The notes below the pieces were generated by a model, which was not told where the DNA came from, searched no databases, and was given only the letters and a program-made list of their open reading frames with translations. Positions 44,343 to 55,478 of a stretch of DNA of 64,000 nucleotides are shown in pieces. The stretch lies in assembly GCA_036365455.1 (NCBI GenBank), contig JAWQUS010000032.1:16066001-16130000 (forward strand), written 5' to 3'. A program made the position numbers and the translations under genes. Position 1 is the first letter of the stretch, and the number at the start of each line of letters is the position of its first letter. The DNA is from Macrosoma leucophasiata. Taxonomy: Eukaryota; Arthropoda; Insecta; Lepidoptera; Hedylidae.

Positions 44343-44582
44343 AGTACTCAACCATTAATGTTGCACATCGAGTCTGCGAAAGAGACGATCGGCTCGTTTC
44401 GACTTCGTAGAGCGTTATCTCTGTTGCACACTGCCTACGTAAGCACTGACAGTCCGTTATTGGTCAAAACTTGATCAAAATGGACGACAAACGTCAAATA
44501 GGTACGATGCGAAAGAGATAACGCTCTACAGACCCGAAGTCTCCTTCCTAGGTTCGATGTGCAATATTTATTGTTGAGCACT
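44343..44582 (+). mobile_element. M4 MITE, copy b
   Basis: Same ends and interior as 9136-9385 (CGAAAGAGACGATCGGCTCG; CGTAAGCACTGACAGTCCG), with small deletions. Confidence 0.8.
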
Positions 44583-46616
44583 GTATATTACAGTATTTCA
44601 GAAAAAAGTTGCGACGGGGTTGTTGATGTTTACGCGACTCTTGTTCAACGACACAAGCCATTTTTGCATGGAGTATAGAGTCATAGAGTATAGAGTAAGG
44701 AACTTGACTCTCCATAAGACCTGATACCTTTAATACCATTCAAGCAGTTTATTATCTTCTTGGCATTATTTTACACGAAAATGTTTTGGGATTATTTTGA
44801 ATAGTTTCATTCTGTAGCGATCAACGTCGTTTCGCGTCTTTGATGCTCATTCATGCGTAACTCATTGACTTCTTTCTGGACACATACTTCCATTTTTTTT
44901 CAAGAAACATGATACGCAATCCTTTGTTCTAATCAAAAACAATTGAACAAATGTTTTGTATAAGTACCTACATTATTGTATTTTATATACAAGGTATTTA
45001 CCTAAGGTGCCTGGTTTTTTTTAAGAAGTGAAAACTGTAGCCTATAACATATCTGACCACGATAACACCTATGCCTTTGTCCAACAAAGGAAGTGTTTGG
45101 GCCGAAAAGATTTTTTCTATTTTGATTTTAAAGAATTCTGACAATCAGTTTAATAGGTATAATGGGTGTTACAATTTGTATGTTTTTTTTTAATATTACG
45201 AACAAACCTACAACGGTCGATTTTTTTTAATTGCAAAGAGCTGCGAGATCGTTTTAGTTATCACGAAATAGAAACAGATGAGCGGCAAATGAGATTTATA
45301 TGTGAAGGAAATACATTTTTTTATTATATTAAGTATCATTATTCAGATGTAAGATGACAATGAGGAAAATTGATAGAAATGTAAGATTCTAGAAATCAAA
45401 AAGTCAAATAATAGTCTTAAGTATTTCGCATAGAGACAGATGAATATAGATATAATGTAGATAGATTCCTACTTTTACCAGATTTAACTAACTCATTTTA
45501 AGGATCACATTGTACAGGTAATTTACTGCGTATAATTTCTAAGACATGGACCATTTAATATCTACTAACAATAAACCTAAAATATTCGTCCTTCGAATGC
45601 TTCCGAGATGTTCTAATAAAGGTAACCTAGTTAAATCCTAAAATCTAAATACTGACATTAAAAAACGATGATAAAAACAGTGATTAAATCCTCATTTAGA
45701 TACACTATATACATAAAATAATTAAAATGTCATCAATTGTTAATGAACACACAATAATATTTTTCTGATTCGAACAAACAGATAAATAATATCTTTTAAC
45801 GTCAGCTTTAGTATTTCGCAGTTAGTAAATCCGAAAATGTTTAAAAACAAAAACAACGTGTTGCCTTTGTGAAAACTATATGCGCATTTGTTCTAAACTT
45901 CGCATCACGCACCAAAAATCAATTTTGTAAACAAAAACATTCAACCAATCAATTCCTTATTTTCTACACACATTTTTGCCGCCAAATTAACAGAAAACGC
46001 ACGTCGATAACAAACAATAACCAATAATCAATCAAAGGGCTCACATTTGACCTATTTACTCACCGGTAAGCGATATCAGCCTATAATAAATTACACATGT
46101 GAAGGCACTCTTTTATTTTGTTATTGTATTCTTGTAACTACAAAACACTTGCCACAACACGTCCTGACGGATATAAACGTGAATTAACACAACGCGTTTA
46201 AAATCAATAACTCCGCCATTCCGGACACATAATGGAAAATCGCTGTGAGCTCCGCGCCGTTCATTCAATACTGAATATTCTGAATAGAGACATGCGTACG
46301 ACCGGCGCCCCTGTTGACGTATGAGCGCGGGAAAACTGAGAAAATGACGTTTATTTTTTTTAAGATTAGGCAATGTCACGTCTGTCGGCGGCCTGTAAAT
46401 ATGCCAAGATAACTTTATGATAACCATTCTGTTTTTATTGCACATTATAATTAATGTATCGCTAAAACATTGCATAACTATAAGACTGATAACCGGGTTT
46501 GTTGTAGAAATAAAGATCACTATAATATGTTAATTATATATAATAATATATAATATGTTATAATATGTTTCAATCATCTTAATATAGTTATTTTTTTGTT
46601 ATTCTCATATATTTTC
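44583..46616. other. Repeat-poor stretch, no gene seen
   Basis: The longest interval without recognised mobile DNA after the RhoGAP 3' flank. 46190-46330 is locally GC-richer and could be a promoter or 5' exon, but no splice-consistent frame was found. Confidence 0.35.
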
Positions 46617-46742
46617 ACCAGTGTTGCACCTACTTCAGTGCTATCCTCACTACCCAAAGGTTGACTGGTAGAAAATGCCTAGTGGCATTAAGTTCGCCTT
46701 ATGTATCGTTTTAGTGCATAGAAGATTAAATAAATATAAATA
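46617..46742 (+). mobile_element. 3' tail copy of the 55-60 kb LINE family
   Basis: GTTGCACCTACTTC, then AAAGGTTGACTGGTAG, GTGGCATTAAGTTCGCC and GTGCATAGAAG, and an AAATAAAT tail. It includes more of the 3' UTR than the other short copies. Confidence 0.7.
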
Positions 46743-46784
46743 ATTTGTGAATTTAACTAACTTCACCAACATTAGTTGATGTAT

Positions 46785-47001
46785 ATAAATAAATAAATAA
46801 AATACGCTTACACTCACAGCCCCACAGTAGGTATAAACCTGTGTCGTGGGTGCCGTTGTACACATACAACACACACACAAACACCCAGACCCGAAACAAA
46901 TATCTGTAGGCCATACAAATATTTGTCCCGGTGCGGGGATCGAACCCGCGACCCTTCGAATCAAACGATGGTTTTACACCGCTGGTCTAACCGGGTCGTC
47001 A
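46785..47001 (-). mobile_element. SINE-D (tRNA-derived)
   Basis: On the -: GACCCGGTTAGACCAGCGG (A-box), GGGTTCGATCCCCGCACC (B-box), then a body with TGTTTCGGGTCTGGGTGTTTG and CGGCACCCACGACACAGG, ending in a TTTA-repeat tail (46782-46803). The tRNA-like arm is well kept, but the body shows it is a SINE, not a tRNA gene. Confidence 0.82.
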
Positions 47002-47389
47002 AAAAAAAAAATATATTTAGGTATGAATATGTCTAAGTACCTAATTTTTCGATTGGCGTTTAACTTTTCGCACTCTCACTAATATCAAAACTAAGAGTTC
47101 AAGCCGAAATCTTAGTAAACTGAGATATTGAATACTACGGGCACAAAATGATGTTATCTACCGTTTACCGCTGAGAGAAAGAAAAAGAAAAACAATTATC
47201 TACTCGTTTTACGTTTACTGTATTTTTTCCCTCCATTTATTCCTTCGTTATGGCTGCTACAATGTCAGCAGGACATGTGCCCAAACCTTTCGAAAGCAGA
47301 CCATTAAGACATTGCGTGCCCGTAAATTATCAAAAATTTGGTGAAGACCGGAAAAATCCACACTACATGATATCCCGAAAAACAGCTTA

Positions 47390-47586
47390 CTATACCAGAG
47401 ATAAGAGTAAATTCCTTTATCTCTGGTTATATTGGGTTTTTTCCATTTTCTAGAAGTCTCCCAGTATCTCGGAGTAGTACCAGTAGTCGGAGTTACATAG
47501 GACAAAACGTAAGCGGAGAATCGTGGGTGTTTGAATGCATGCATTTACCTTTGCCTGCCCCTTCGGAGATGAAACCGTGAAGTTAA
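47390..47586 (+). mobile_element. SINE-C, old truncated copy
   Basis: TACCAGAGATAAGAG, TATATTGGGTTTTTTCC, TTTGAATGCATGCATTTACC; ends at the 47573 palindrome. Confidence 0.65.
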
Positions 47587-47609
47587 GTACTGTACTTAAC
47601 TTCACGGTT
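47573..47609. repeat. Perfect palindrome: 18-nt arms, 1-nt centre
   Basis: AACCGTGAAGTTAAGTAC-T-GTACTTAACTTCACGGTT (arms given separately). Its left arm is the last bases of a SINE-C copy. It is followed at 47612-47650 by a small M4-like hairpin. Confidence 0.88.
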
Positions 47610-47766
47610 AACAATGCAATATTACGCTCAACAATAAATATTGCACGTAATATTGCATTTTGTGTCAATAGGTGCTAACTTTTGTTCGTACGAATGAAGA
47701 ATGAACAATCAATCATATTTACCTACTATTATTTATTTCGAACAGGTGTCAATAAACAATGTATCA

Positions 47767-48047
47767 CTGGTGGTAGAGCTCCAATGACGGAGCTCGCGGA
47801 CGTAGGCACCGCCGCATTACCTAATATACTTGCCGTTAAATGGTAGTGTTCAGCACTTTCATGTTCCGGTCAGGTGGTAATGTACGGCCCTGTAATTTCC
47901 GGCACAGAGGCACACCTTAGGCCTCAGGAGTGGTAACGCATCTGCATTTTGACCTTCGTCTTTGTGTGAGTGTCTGTAGGCTGTAATCATCACTTAACGT
48001 CAATGTGAACAGCATGCTTGTTTGCCACTTCCACTACATAAAAAAAA
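47767..48047 (+). mobile_element. SINE-A, full copy
   Basis: CTGGTGGTAGAGCTCCAATG to CACTACATAAAAAAA. Confidence 0.85.
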
Positions 48048-48404
48048 TACTTAAAAAAAAATCCTTTTAGTTTTCTGGAAATCCACTGTCACGATGCACA
48101 CACCAAAATATATTTAAGTATATTTATTATTGGGGTTTTGTTCCCAAAATAGATTTTCCTCAACGACTAAGCCCGTAAAACAAATATTTATAGCTGATAA
48201 TCAAAATAGGTCATGTTTACTCGGTAAATGCAGGTTAGGTATTTTATGTGTTGTCAATAATTTTATAGAACAAATGGGCAATCTTGTATTTTGATTGACA
48301 ATAGTTGTTGAAATTTCAACATTACCTATATTACATGACTTCAGGGCGCATCCTGTGTTTATAATCCTTTAGACATGTAATTAGGTACATAGTGCAATAT
48401 CCCA

Positions 48405-48960
48405 GCTCCAGCGAATATGGAAATGCCGCAACATATCTCGGCGAACAAAGACGAAGTTGGTCAGTTCATTCAATGTTCTCCATTTTCAATTACGCTTCGG
48501 AAACATGGACACTAAAGAATGCCGATCGCGACCGCTTTTGAGATGTGGTGCTGGCGGAAAATGCTACAAATTCCATGGACTGCTTTTCGTACAAACGAGT
48601 CGATCCTTTGCGACCTCAACATTAAAACCAGGCTCTCTACCATCTGCCTGCGAAGAATCCTCGAATTCTTTGGACACATGGCCCGAAAAGATGGACATAA
48701 CCTTGAGCTTATGGTTACTGGTAAGGTCGATGGCAGAAGGACTAGGGTCGTAGCCCAATGAGATGGTGTGACCAGATCCGTTGTACTCTGGACACAAAGC
48801 TTCACGACACATTCCATGACGCCAAGGACAGACATCGATAGAAGAAGACCATCCATCAGAAATTAATATCCCATCGGGGGAATCACGAACCTCAGTAATG
48901 AGGAGTACAAAGCGAGGTGGAGATGAGTACTTAAACCTTATAGCAATCACTATAAAAACG
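48405..48960 (+). mobile_element. LINE 3' fragment with frameshifts
   Basis: Contains FNYASETWTLKNADRDR, then in another frame FEMWCWRKMLQIPWTAFRTN, ESILCDLNIKTRLSTICLRR, ILEFFGHMARKDGHNLE and KVDGRRTR. These are the conserved blocks at the C terminus of RTE-like/related non-LTR reverse transcriptases. At least one frameshift and one stop separate them. The 5' part is missing. Confidence 0.75.
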
Positions 48961-49368
48961 AAATTACGTTAGTTAGGGCTCCCGCCCTCGTCCTACTCTT
49001 TGTAGAACAGATAATATAATCGGTCCAATTTTTCCTCCGATTTTTATGACCAATTTTGTGACCGACTCAACGCCCACGTCCGTTTATTTGTCGGTGGAGC
49101 AGCACATCATAGACAGAGAGCGAAGAGAATCTCATGAGTATAAAGGAGGAAGGTGGTGGTGGAGGAAGGTTTGTCATTGGCTTTTGAGGAACAGAAGTGA
49201 AAAAAGAAAGTTCTGGGTTCTGGTAATCTCTCAGAGATTATTGAAGGGGATATTTAATCACAAAAATTCTAAAACACCTGCAGTGACTTGGCCAATTTTA
49301 GTTTTGATAATATTCATAGTCATTCATAATACACATATTCAAGTCTCAGGAAGATTTAAAAGGTGAGA

Positions 49369-49432
49369 GATGCGTCTGAAGTCTAAGGTGTTAACATAAC
49401 CTACCTCTGTGCCGAAAATTAATGTCGTACAA
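49369..49432 (-). mobile_element. SINE-A, old fragment
   Basis: GATGCGTCTGAAGTCTAAGG, CCTCTGTGCCGAAAATTAA. Confidence 0.5.
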
Positions 49433-49444
49433 CTATATCTATAC

Positions 49445-49563
49445 AAATACTGCTAATCTCTCCTTTGTCTTTTTCTAACCTGCATATTTGACAATGCAAC
49501 TGACAAAGACAAAGCATTCTATAGCTAAAACGTCTCTAACGTACGTTTATGAATAAGGCGGTA
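49445..49563 (+). mobile_element. M6 MITE, copy b (left end lost)
   Basis: CTCTCCTTTGTCTTTTTC, ATTTGACAATGCAACTGAC and the right end GTTTATGAATAAGGCGG. Confidence 0.65.
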
Positions 49564-49999
49564 ATATTATAAAGTTGAAGAGTTCGTTAGTTTGTTTGCT
49601 TGAACGCGCTAATCTCAGGAAATACTAGTCCGATTTGAAAAATATTTCAATGTCAGATAGTCCATTTATCGAGGAAGGCTTTAGGCTCCTATTCAATTCG
49701 TTCGACTTACTACTTTCGAAGCAAATGGCTGTAACACACGGACAGACAGACAGACAGACGGGCGCCGTAGTAAAGGTAGTACCTTTTTAAGTACGGAACA
49801 ATAAAAAATACGTAGCGTTGTTGCTATGCGGGACACCACCGGTCAATCGATGAAATCTGTATTGTAAGGTTTCTTTCAGTCAACAACAAGGCAATAACGT
49901 TTTAAGTAGTTTTAACCATGAAGCTATACAGAAATGGAGGCCTCAATTTGTACAGTTTGAGTTTTGTCACATATTTATTTGAATGTCCTATGTATTTAT

Positions 50000-50308
50000 A
50001 CGTAACTTCACGCCTGTAATCCCTGAAGGGGTAGGCAGAGGTAAATGCATCCATTCAAGCATACATGCAAACACCCACGATCGCCGGTTACGTTTTGGCC
50101 CATGTAACAGGTGGCGAGCCTGTTGACATCTCCGGGCACATCATCAAACTTCGAGGTACTGGGAAATTTCCAGAAAATGGAAAAATACCAATAGAACCAG
50201 CGAAAAAGGACTTTACACCATTATCTCTGATAACAACCCTACCCGGGACTCGAACCCAGGACCTCAGCGTAGTAGTAGTGGCCTGCTACCACTAGGCTAC
50301 CGAGGCAG
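50000..50308 (-). mobile_element. SINE-C, full copy between 92-bp direct repeats
   Basis: Head CTGCCTCGGTAGCCTAGTGG on the - strand; flanked by 49909-50000 and 50308-50400, which are ~90% alike (GTTTTAACCATGAAGCTATA start). Confidence 0.85.
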
Positions 50309-50672
50309 TTTTAACCATGAAGCTATACAAAAATGGAGGCGTCACTTTGTACAGTTTGAGTTTTGCCATATATTTATTTTAATGTCAGATGTATTTATGA
50401 AATAAGATAAGAGCACCACACGCATCTTTCAAGGTTCTCCCGCCAAAACTCCCACTTTTGTGTTATTAGCTGCTTATTGTGGGAGAGCTCAAGAAGTAGA
50501 GGTGGAGGGTGTATACACTACAGGTAACTATTAAGTATACGGCCGAATACTAGATTTTCGGAGAAACACGAAATAATTACTAACTTTGAAACAAGTTCAA
50601 TTACCCATACAATTTAAACTAAAACCAGAAAACTCTATTCAAGCGAAAAGAAAAATCCTATTTCATAAAAAA

Positions 50673-50843
50673 CGTATGGTCCTGTAATTCCCGGCACAGA
50701 GGCATAATACCTTAGGCCTCAGAAGTGGTAACGCATCTGTATTTTGACCTCTGGTCTTTGTGTTAGTGTCTATAGGGTGCAGTCATCGCTTAACATCAAT
50801 GTGAACTGCATGCTTGTTTGCCACTTTCATTACATAAAAAAAA
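50673..50843 (+). mobile_element. SINE-A, 5' truncated
   Basis: GTATGGTCCTGTAATTCCC to TTCATTACATAAAAAAAA. Confidence 0.75.
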
Positions 50844-50855
50844 CTTTATAAACTA

Positions 50856-51076
50856 CTAGCTGTTGCCCGCGGCTTCGCCCGCGCGGATATCTTTAAAAAA
50901 GTAGCCTATGTTCTTTCTCAAAGTCAAGTCTATCTCTGTACCAAGTTACATTAAAATCTGTTCAGTCGTTTGGACGTGAAAAGGTAACAGACAGACAGAC
51001 GGACAGTTACTTTCGCATTTACAGACAGACAGACAGAGTTACTTTCACATTTATAATATTAAAATAATAAGTAGGG
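50856..51076 (+). mobile_element. Second copy of the CTAGCTGTTGCCCGCG repeat
   Basis: Same order of blocks; the GACAGACAG...ACTTTCGCATTTA part is duplicated inside. Confidence 0.65.
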
Positions 51077-51212
51077 AAGTAGATATTTATTTATACACAC
51101 TACACTACAACGAAAACCTAACTGATACAATAATAATACATTAAACCCCTCTTACTCTAATTCACCATAAATAAATATTTTTTTGTCTAAATATGTATGT
51201 ACTATGTTTATA

Positions 51213-51215
<3 letters not shown>

Positions 51216-51269
<54 letters not shown>
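51216..51269. repeat. AT dinucleotide microsatellite
   Basis: About 27 AT units followed by a short GT run. Confidence 0.95.
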
Positions 51270-51279
<10 letters not shown>

Positions 51280-51404
51280 ATATATTTATGTTACTTGTCT
51301 GTAAGCTCCCATTAAGTAATATGTATATTTTTTATTTTCCTATGATTTCTATTTCTCTGTGGTTTCTTTTTCTATATTGCACCCCCACAATATGGTTCTA
51401 CTAC

Positions 51405-51492
51405 GACAAGGTCGACTGGTAGAGAATGCCTTATGGCATTAAGTCCGCCTAATGTACCTAAATATGCATTAAAGTTTTAAATAAATAAATAA
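51405..51492 (+). mobile_element. 3' tail copy of the 55-60 kb LINE family
   Basis: AAGGTCGACTGGTAGAG, TGGCATTAAGTCCGCC and AATATGCATTAAAG, then TTTAAATAAATAAATA. Confidence 0.7.
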
Positions 51493-52300
51493 TGTGAACC
51501 CAGATATTTTCCATAATCATTCCTTCACAATCTTACAGACACTTAACCATTTTATCTACCACCGTAACCTCGTGTGACCCCATTACACGGGGTGAACCAA
51601 CCCCGTATTTGTGCCACAGATTACGTAATGTAGACGGCCTGAAAACTTCCTGACCTAGGGTAATTTCGTTTTAAAATGCCACGGTTTGAATTTAGAATTG
51701 TCTTATTATCGATTATTCTGTTTGTAAAGTGTTTTGTGCTGTGAAAGTCAAACGAACTTATTTAATTTATTCATTTTAAAATACAGAGGTTTGAAATGGG
51801 CATGGCTGTTTTTTTTTTTGGAACGAAGTTTCTTATCGCGCGGTACGCTGGCTAAGGGGACTAGGCGAGCGTCACGAAAAATCCTCACGACACTTTTGCT
51901 ATAGTGCGTAGCGCTAGGAGAAAGGCAGGCCGAGTATAGGATTCGTCTTATTCGTGCTCTCTCTCTCTCCCTCGACAGTGAAAAGCCAGTGTGTACATTG
52001 TTTTGTCGTGTTCGTGTGTATGTAGTTTTAGTTATTTTTATATTAAAAAAAAATAATAACGAATTGTGAAAGTGGTTCATTATAAGTTGAAGAGCAACTT
52101 CGTTCTAATCGGGTGTCCCAAGGGTGACACCTCAGACAGTTTTTTTTAATTGTTTATTCTATTTTTTTGTGTTCACGTGCCTACATGCGTATATGTACCG
52201 TGTACACATACATATGCATTTAGTAAAAAGAAGTTATTTTAATATTACAAACAGACACGCCAATTTTATTTATTTGTATAGATGTAGGTACCTATAGTTA
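51493..52300. other. No gene seen; possible retroelement leader
   Basis: GC-richer patch at 51835-51980 with a CTCTCTCTCTCCCTCG run and GTGTTCGTGTGTATG; looks like a repeat leader but has no second copy here. Confidence 0.3.
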
Positions 52301-52301
52301 A

Positions 52302-52355
52302 TTAGGCTCCTGGAGAGCACTTTTGCATCGTAATTTTTTTTAACTATCTAGAGTG
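52302..52355 (+). repeat. Short repeat R2, copy c
   Basis: TTAGGCTCCTGGAGAGCACT, TTGCATCGTAA, T-run, CTATCTAGAGTGAA. Confidence 0.55.
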
Positions 52356-52556
52356 AATAACTACTAATAATAAACAAAAACATAATAAATTAAAAAGAAA
52401 CTAGAGAAAGAGATTAATTCGCGATACAATATCAATTTCGACTAAACTAGGTTTGATTAAAACTGTTTGGTTACCACTTCATGACATAAAAAATAACGTA
52501 GCTGGGCCGCTCGTGCTACTAGCTACGAATCTCGTAGATCGTAGCACTTATTTGGG

Positions 52557-52788
52557 CCATAGAGTATAGAACAACACCGGAGGGGAGTAGCCATATGCAG
52601 GCTTTCCCCTCTGTCAAAGTACAAGCCAAAATGGGCCTATACCTGTCGCCTAGATGTTAAAATGTGTGCGTGAAATTGTTTCTGTATTTTGTTAAAGTCA
52701 AGGTGTGAGTTTCGTAGTAATAGACGATTTTTGTAGTGTGCGTGTGTATCGCACGCATTGCCCCCCCGCAAAATATAACAGAATGAAA
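52557..52788 (+). mobile_element. M1 MITE, copy g, fused to a SINE-E copy
   Basis: Left end GAACAACACCGGAGGGGAG and the interior up to CCGCAAAATATAACAGA, then an abrupt switch to SINE-E at ~52790. The right terminal repeat is missing, so the junction is a deletion or an insertion breakpoint. Confidence 0.65.
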
Positions 52789-52789
52789 A

Positions 52790-53007
52790 TGCGCGATTCC
52801 GTGCTTCGGAGGGCACGTTAAGCCGTCGGACCCAAGATAGCAGTCATTAAACCTTGTAGGAGGCCTTAGGGGCGGTTTGAAAACATACAACAGCGGGTTG
52901 GCCCCTAACCCAAATCTTCACCAACCCGCATTTTAGCAGCGTTGTGGAGAAAGCTCCAGGCCTCCTCCCAAAAAAGGGGAGAGACTCGTGTCCAGCAGTA
53001 GGACGTA
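52790..53007 (+). mobile_element. SINE-E, 5' truncated
   Basis: GTGCTTCGGAGGGCACG, AACAGCGGGTTGG, GACTCGTGTCCAGCAGTAGG. Confidence 0.75.
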
Positions 53008-53039
53008 TCAAACATTGACATTTTAATTATACACCAATA

Positions 53040-53275
53040 AGTATGTGGATGGTTGCAGAGGCCCAAGAAGACCAAGACTGACCTACCATGACCTAATAGG
53101 TCGAGTTCTGTTTGATGGTGAGGTCAAAAGTTTAAGGAATCGGCGTGCATGTAGTAAGAGAATGATGAAGGTAGACGAGGCACGAGAAGTATGTCAGGAT
53201 CGGGATATCTGGCACTCTACACTCTCTGCCTACCCCGTTAGGGACCTGGCGTGAAGATACATACATACATACCAA
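53040..53275 (+). mobile_element. LINE 3'-end fragment
   Basis: A short frame (53045-53254) ends with EAREVCQDRDIWHSTL, the D-R-x-W closing motif of many non-LTR ORF2 proteins, preceded by GPRRPRLTYHDLIGR, followed by a 3' end rich in ATAC repeats. The same 3' end appears inverted at 11075-11215 and in part at 63561-63595, which supports a repeat family. Confidence 0.6.
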
Positions 53276-53778
53276 TAAGTATTAGATAGACGTCCGATTA
53301 AACTACATAAAACTAAATCAAATAAACTTATCATTAGATATCGCGTATTACAATCGTGTAAATATAAAGTGCAATACTCCGATGTGTCGAAAGTCAAAGA
53401 AAACAGCGACACTTTGTTTATAATTTGTTGGATTAAGTGACAATGAACGAATTTCTTTGAACGGTGCAAATTATTTATTTTAACATGTAAATATAACAAG
53501 AAGGAAAAAAACAACCTGTTTACTCGGGGAGTGTCGGCAGATGTGAAAAATATTAACGAAGTGCATTTTTTTATTGCGCCGCTCACTTCAGCAGAGACAT
53601 TCCCTTCGCATATCGAAAGTGACCACCACATAGCATTATGAGTTCATAATGCTGCTTTATGTAGTACCTATTTGTATGGGTTACAGATATTTATTTCGGG
53701 TTTTGGGGTTTTTGTGTATGTGTTGGGTTTGTATCTGTTAGCTATTCGCATAATGCGCAATCTGTGCAATTTATATTC

Positions 53779-53856
53779 ATTTTCTTTTCTTGAAGTTTAC
53801 TAGTTCTGTTCTGTGGTACCACAGAACAGAACTAGTAAACTTCAAGAAAAGAAAAT
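53779..53856. repeat. Perfect 78-bp palindrome, no loop
   Basis: ATTTTCTTTTCTTGAAGTTT ... AAACTTCAAGAAAAGAAAAT around centre GGTACC; all 39 pairs match when checked base by base. Confidence 0.93.
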
Positions 53857-53879
53857 GTTGAGCACTTGTTTTAGACATT

Positions 53880-54541
53880 AAAACTAAAGATCACTTGTTT
53901 AGGACTCGTATTAAGCCTAGGCCATTTGCAATATTCATTGAAAGAAAAAAGGAAGAAAAAGCAACGGTTTACGCATTCACTATATATTTAATGTATGGCC
54001 TAAAGATATCTGTTTTAGGTCTGGGTGTTTAAGTTGTGTCGTGTGCGTCCAACGACACTCACGACCCAGGTTAAACCCAGTGTGTGCGTCCAACGATACT
54101 CACGACCACCCCACGACCCAGGTTAAACCCAGTGTTTGCGTCCAACGACACCCACGACCAACCCACGACCCAGGTTAAACCCATTGTGTGCGTCTAACGA
54201 GACCCATGTCCGCCCCACGACCCAGGTTAAACCCAGTGTGTGCGTCCAACGACACCCACCACCGCCCCACAACCCAGGTTAAAAACTAAAGATCACTTGT
54301 TTAGGACTCGTATTAAGCCTAGGCCAGTTGCAATATTCATTGAAAGAAAAAAGGAAGAAAACGCAACGGTTTACGCATTCACTATATATTTAATGTATGG
54401 CCTAAAGATATCTGTTTTAGGTCTGGGTGTTTAAGTATGTGTCGTGAGTGTCCAACGACACCCACGAACACCCCACGACTCAGGTTAAACCCAGTGTGTG
54501 CGTCCAACGACACCCACGACCACTCCACGACCCAGGTTAAA
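53880..54541 (+). repeat. Segmental tandem duplication containing a ~52-bp minisatellite
   Basis: A ~155-bp segment (AAACTAAAGATCACTTGTTT ... GGTCTGGGTGTTTAAG) is present at 53880-54033 and 54281-54435. Each is followed by units of a ~52-bp repeat (GTGTGCGTCCAACGACACCC; CACGACCCAGGTTAAACCCA): about five units after the first, two after the second. The unit resembles the CACCCACGACACAGGTTTA part of SINE-D. Confidence 0.85.
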
Positions 54542-54952
54542 GTGTAAGATGTTTTTTTTTTTATTAATTAAGGTCAAACTGGCTAGATTTGTTTTGACGC
54601 GCAACGAGTTTTAATGCAACTCAAATCAACACAACTTCGATATACAATGAGTGCAACGTTCTATTATCAAACTAAATATTTGAACAGTATTACAAACGTT
54701 TACTGTTACGACAGCCAATCAAGGGAGCAAACACTTCTGTCCCTGAATTGCGAAGTCAACGTTTAGGCAAAAGTAAATGATGTGGACTTATTATATTTGA
54801 TTAGCTGTCTGATAATTTTTATGTGATTAAGCTTGTTTAATTAGACATGTTTATGTAATAAATAGCTACGTCCCGTGGTTTTGTCTGTTGACTCTTGAAA
54901 CTGATTCTATATTTATCTATATAATTGTGGATTTTAATATAGATGCTTCTGT

Positions 54953-55008
54953 GAAGCGCGCATGGCCCGGCTGGTGTAGATCGTCAGCGATCTAGTCGGT
55001 TACTGTAC
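54953..55008 (+). mobile_element. SINE-E 5' head
   Basis: GAAGCGCGCATGGCCCGGCT, GTGTAGATCGTCAGCGATC and TAGTCGGTTA, then A-rich sequence: either truncated or a head-only relic. Confidence 0.6.
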
Positions 55009-55478
55009 TGTAATAAAAAAATAAAAAAATAGGGAGGTAGCAAAATAACAACGCGGGAACAAAAATTCGTTTTGTCATGTTTCGCATGCGGAAATCTTAT
55101 TCCAATTCAATAATAGGGAATCGGACAACTTTTGAGAATGTGTCTAAAATTATTCTTTATATTTATTTATTTATTTATTTATTTATTTACACTTTTATGC
55201 ATATCGTACATACGGCGGACTTAATGCCTCTAGGCATTCTCTTACAGTCAACCTTGGGGTTGTGTGAAATAACTTGTAGGGGTGCAACATAATATAAATA
55301 TAATAATTCACTATTTAAGTATTGAAAAACTAAACTAACTAAACAATCAATAAATAAATTGAATACATAATATAGATACATATTTTACATAAAACTACAC
55401 ATATATATGAATAAAAAATATATATTACAATATATAAATAAATATTATAATAACGATGACGATTGTGTGAAACCTAAA

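Noticed and set aside
46113..46520. 135-codon - strand ORF
   Set aside because: No domain, composition like random AT-rich translation, no splice or start context.
46925..47001. tRNA gene on the - strand
   Set aside because: Good A/B boxes, but followed by SINE-D body and a TTTA tail rather than a terminator.
48457..48950. Several overlapping ORFs in four frames
   Set aside because: Only the + strand frames with FEMWCWRKMLQIPWT are meaningful; the others are shadows of the LINE fragment.
51748..52080. 110-codon - strand ORF
   Set aside because: Low-complexity, Arg/Glu run comes from the CT-repeat; no family resemblance.
53880..54541. CRISPR-like array of spaced repeats
   Set aside because: Repeats are directly adjacent ~52-bp tandem units with SINE-D similarity in a eukaryotic genome; it is a minisatellite.
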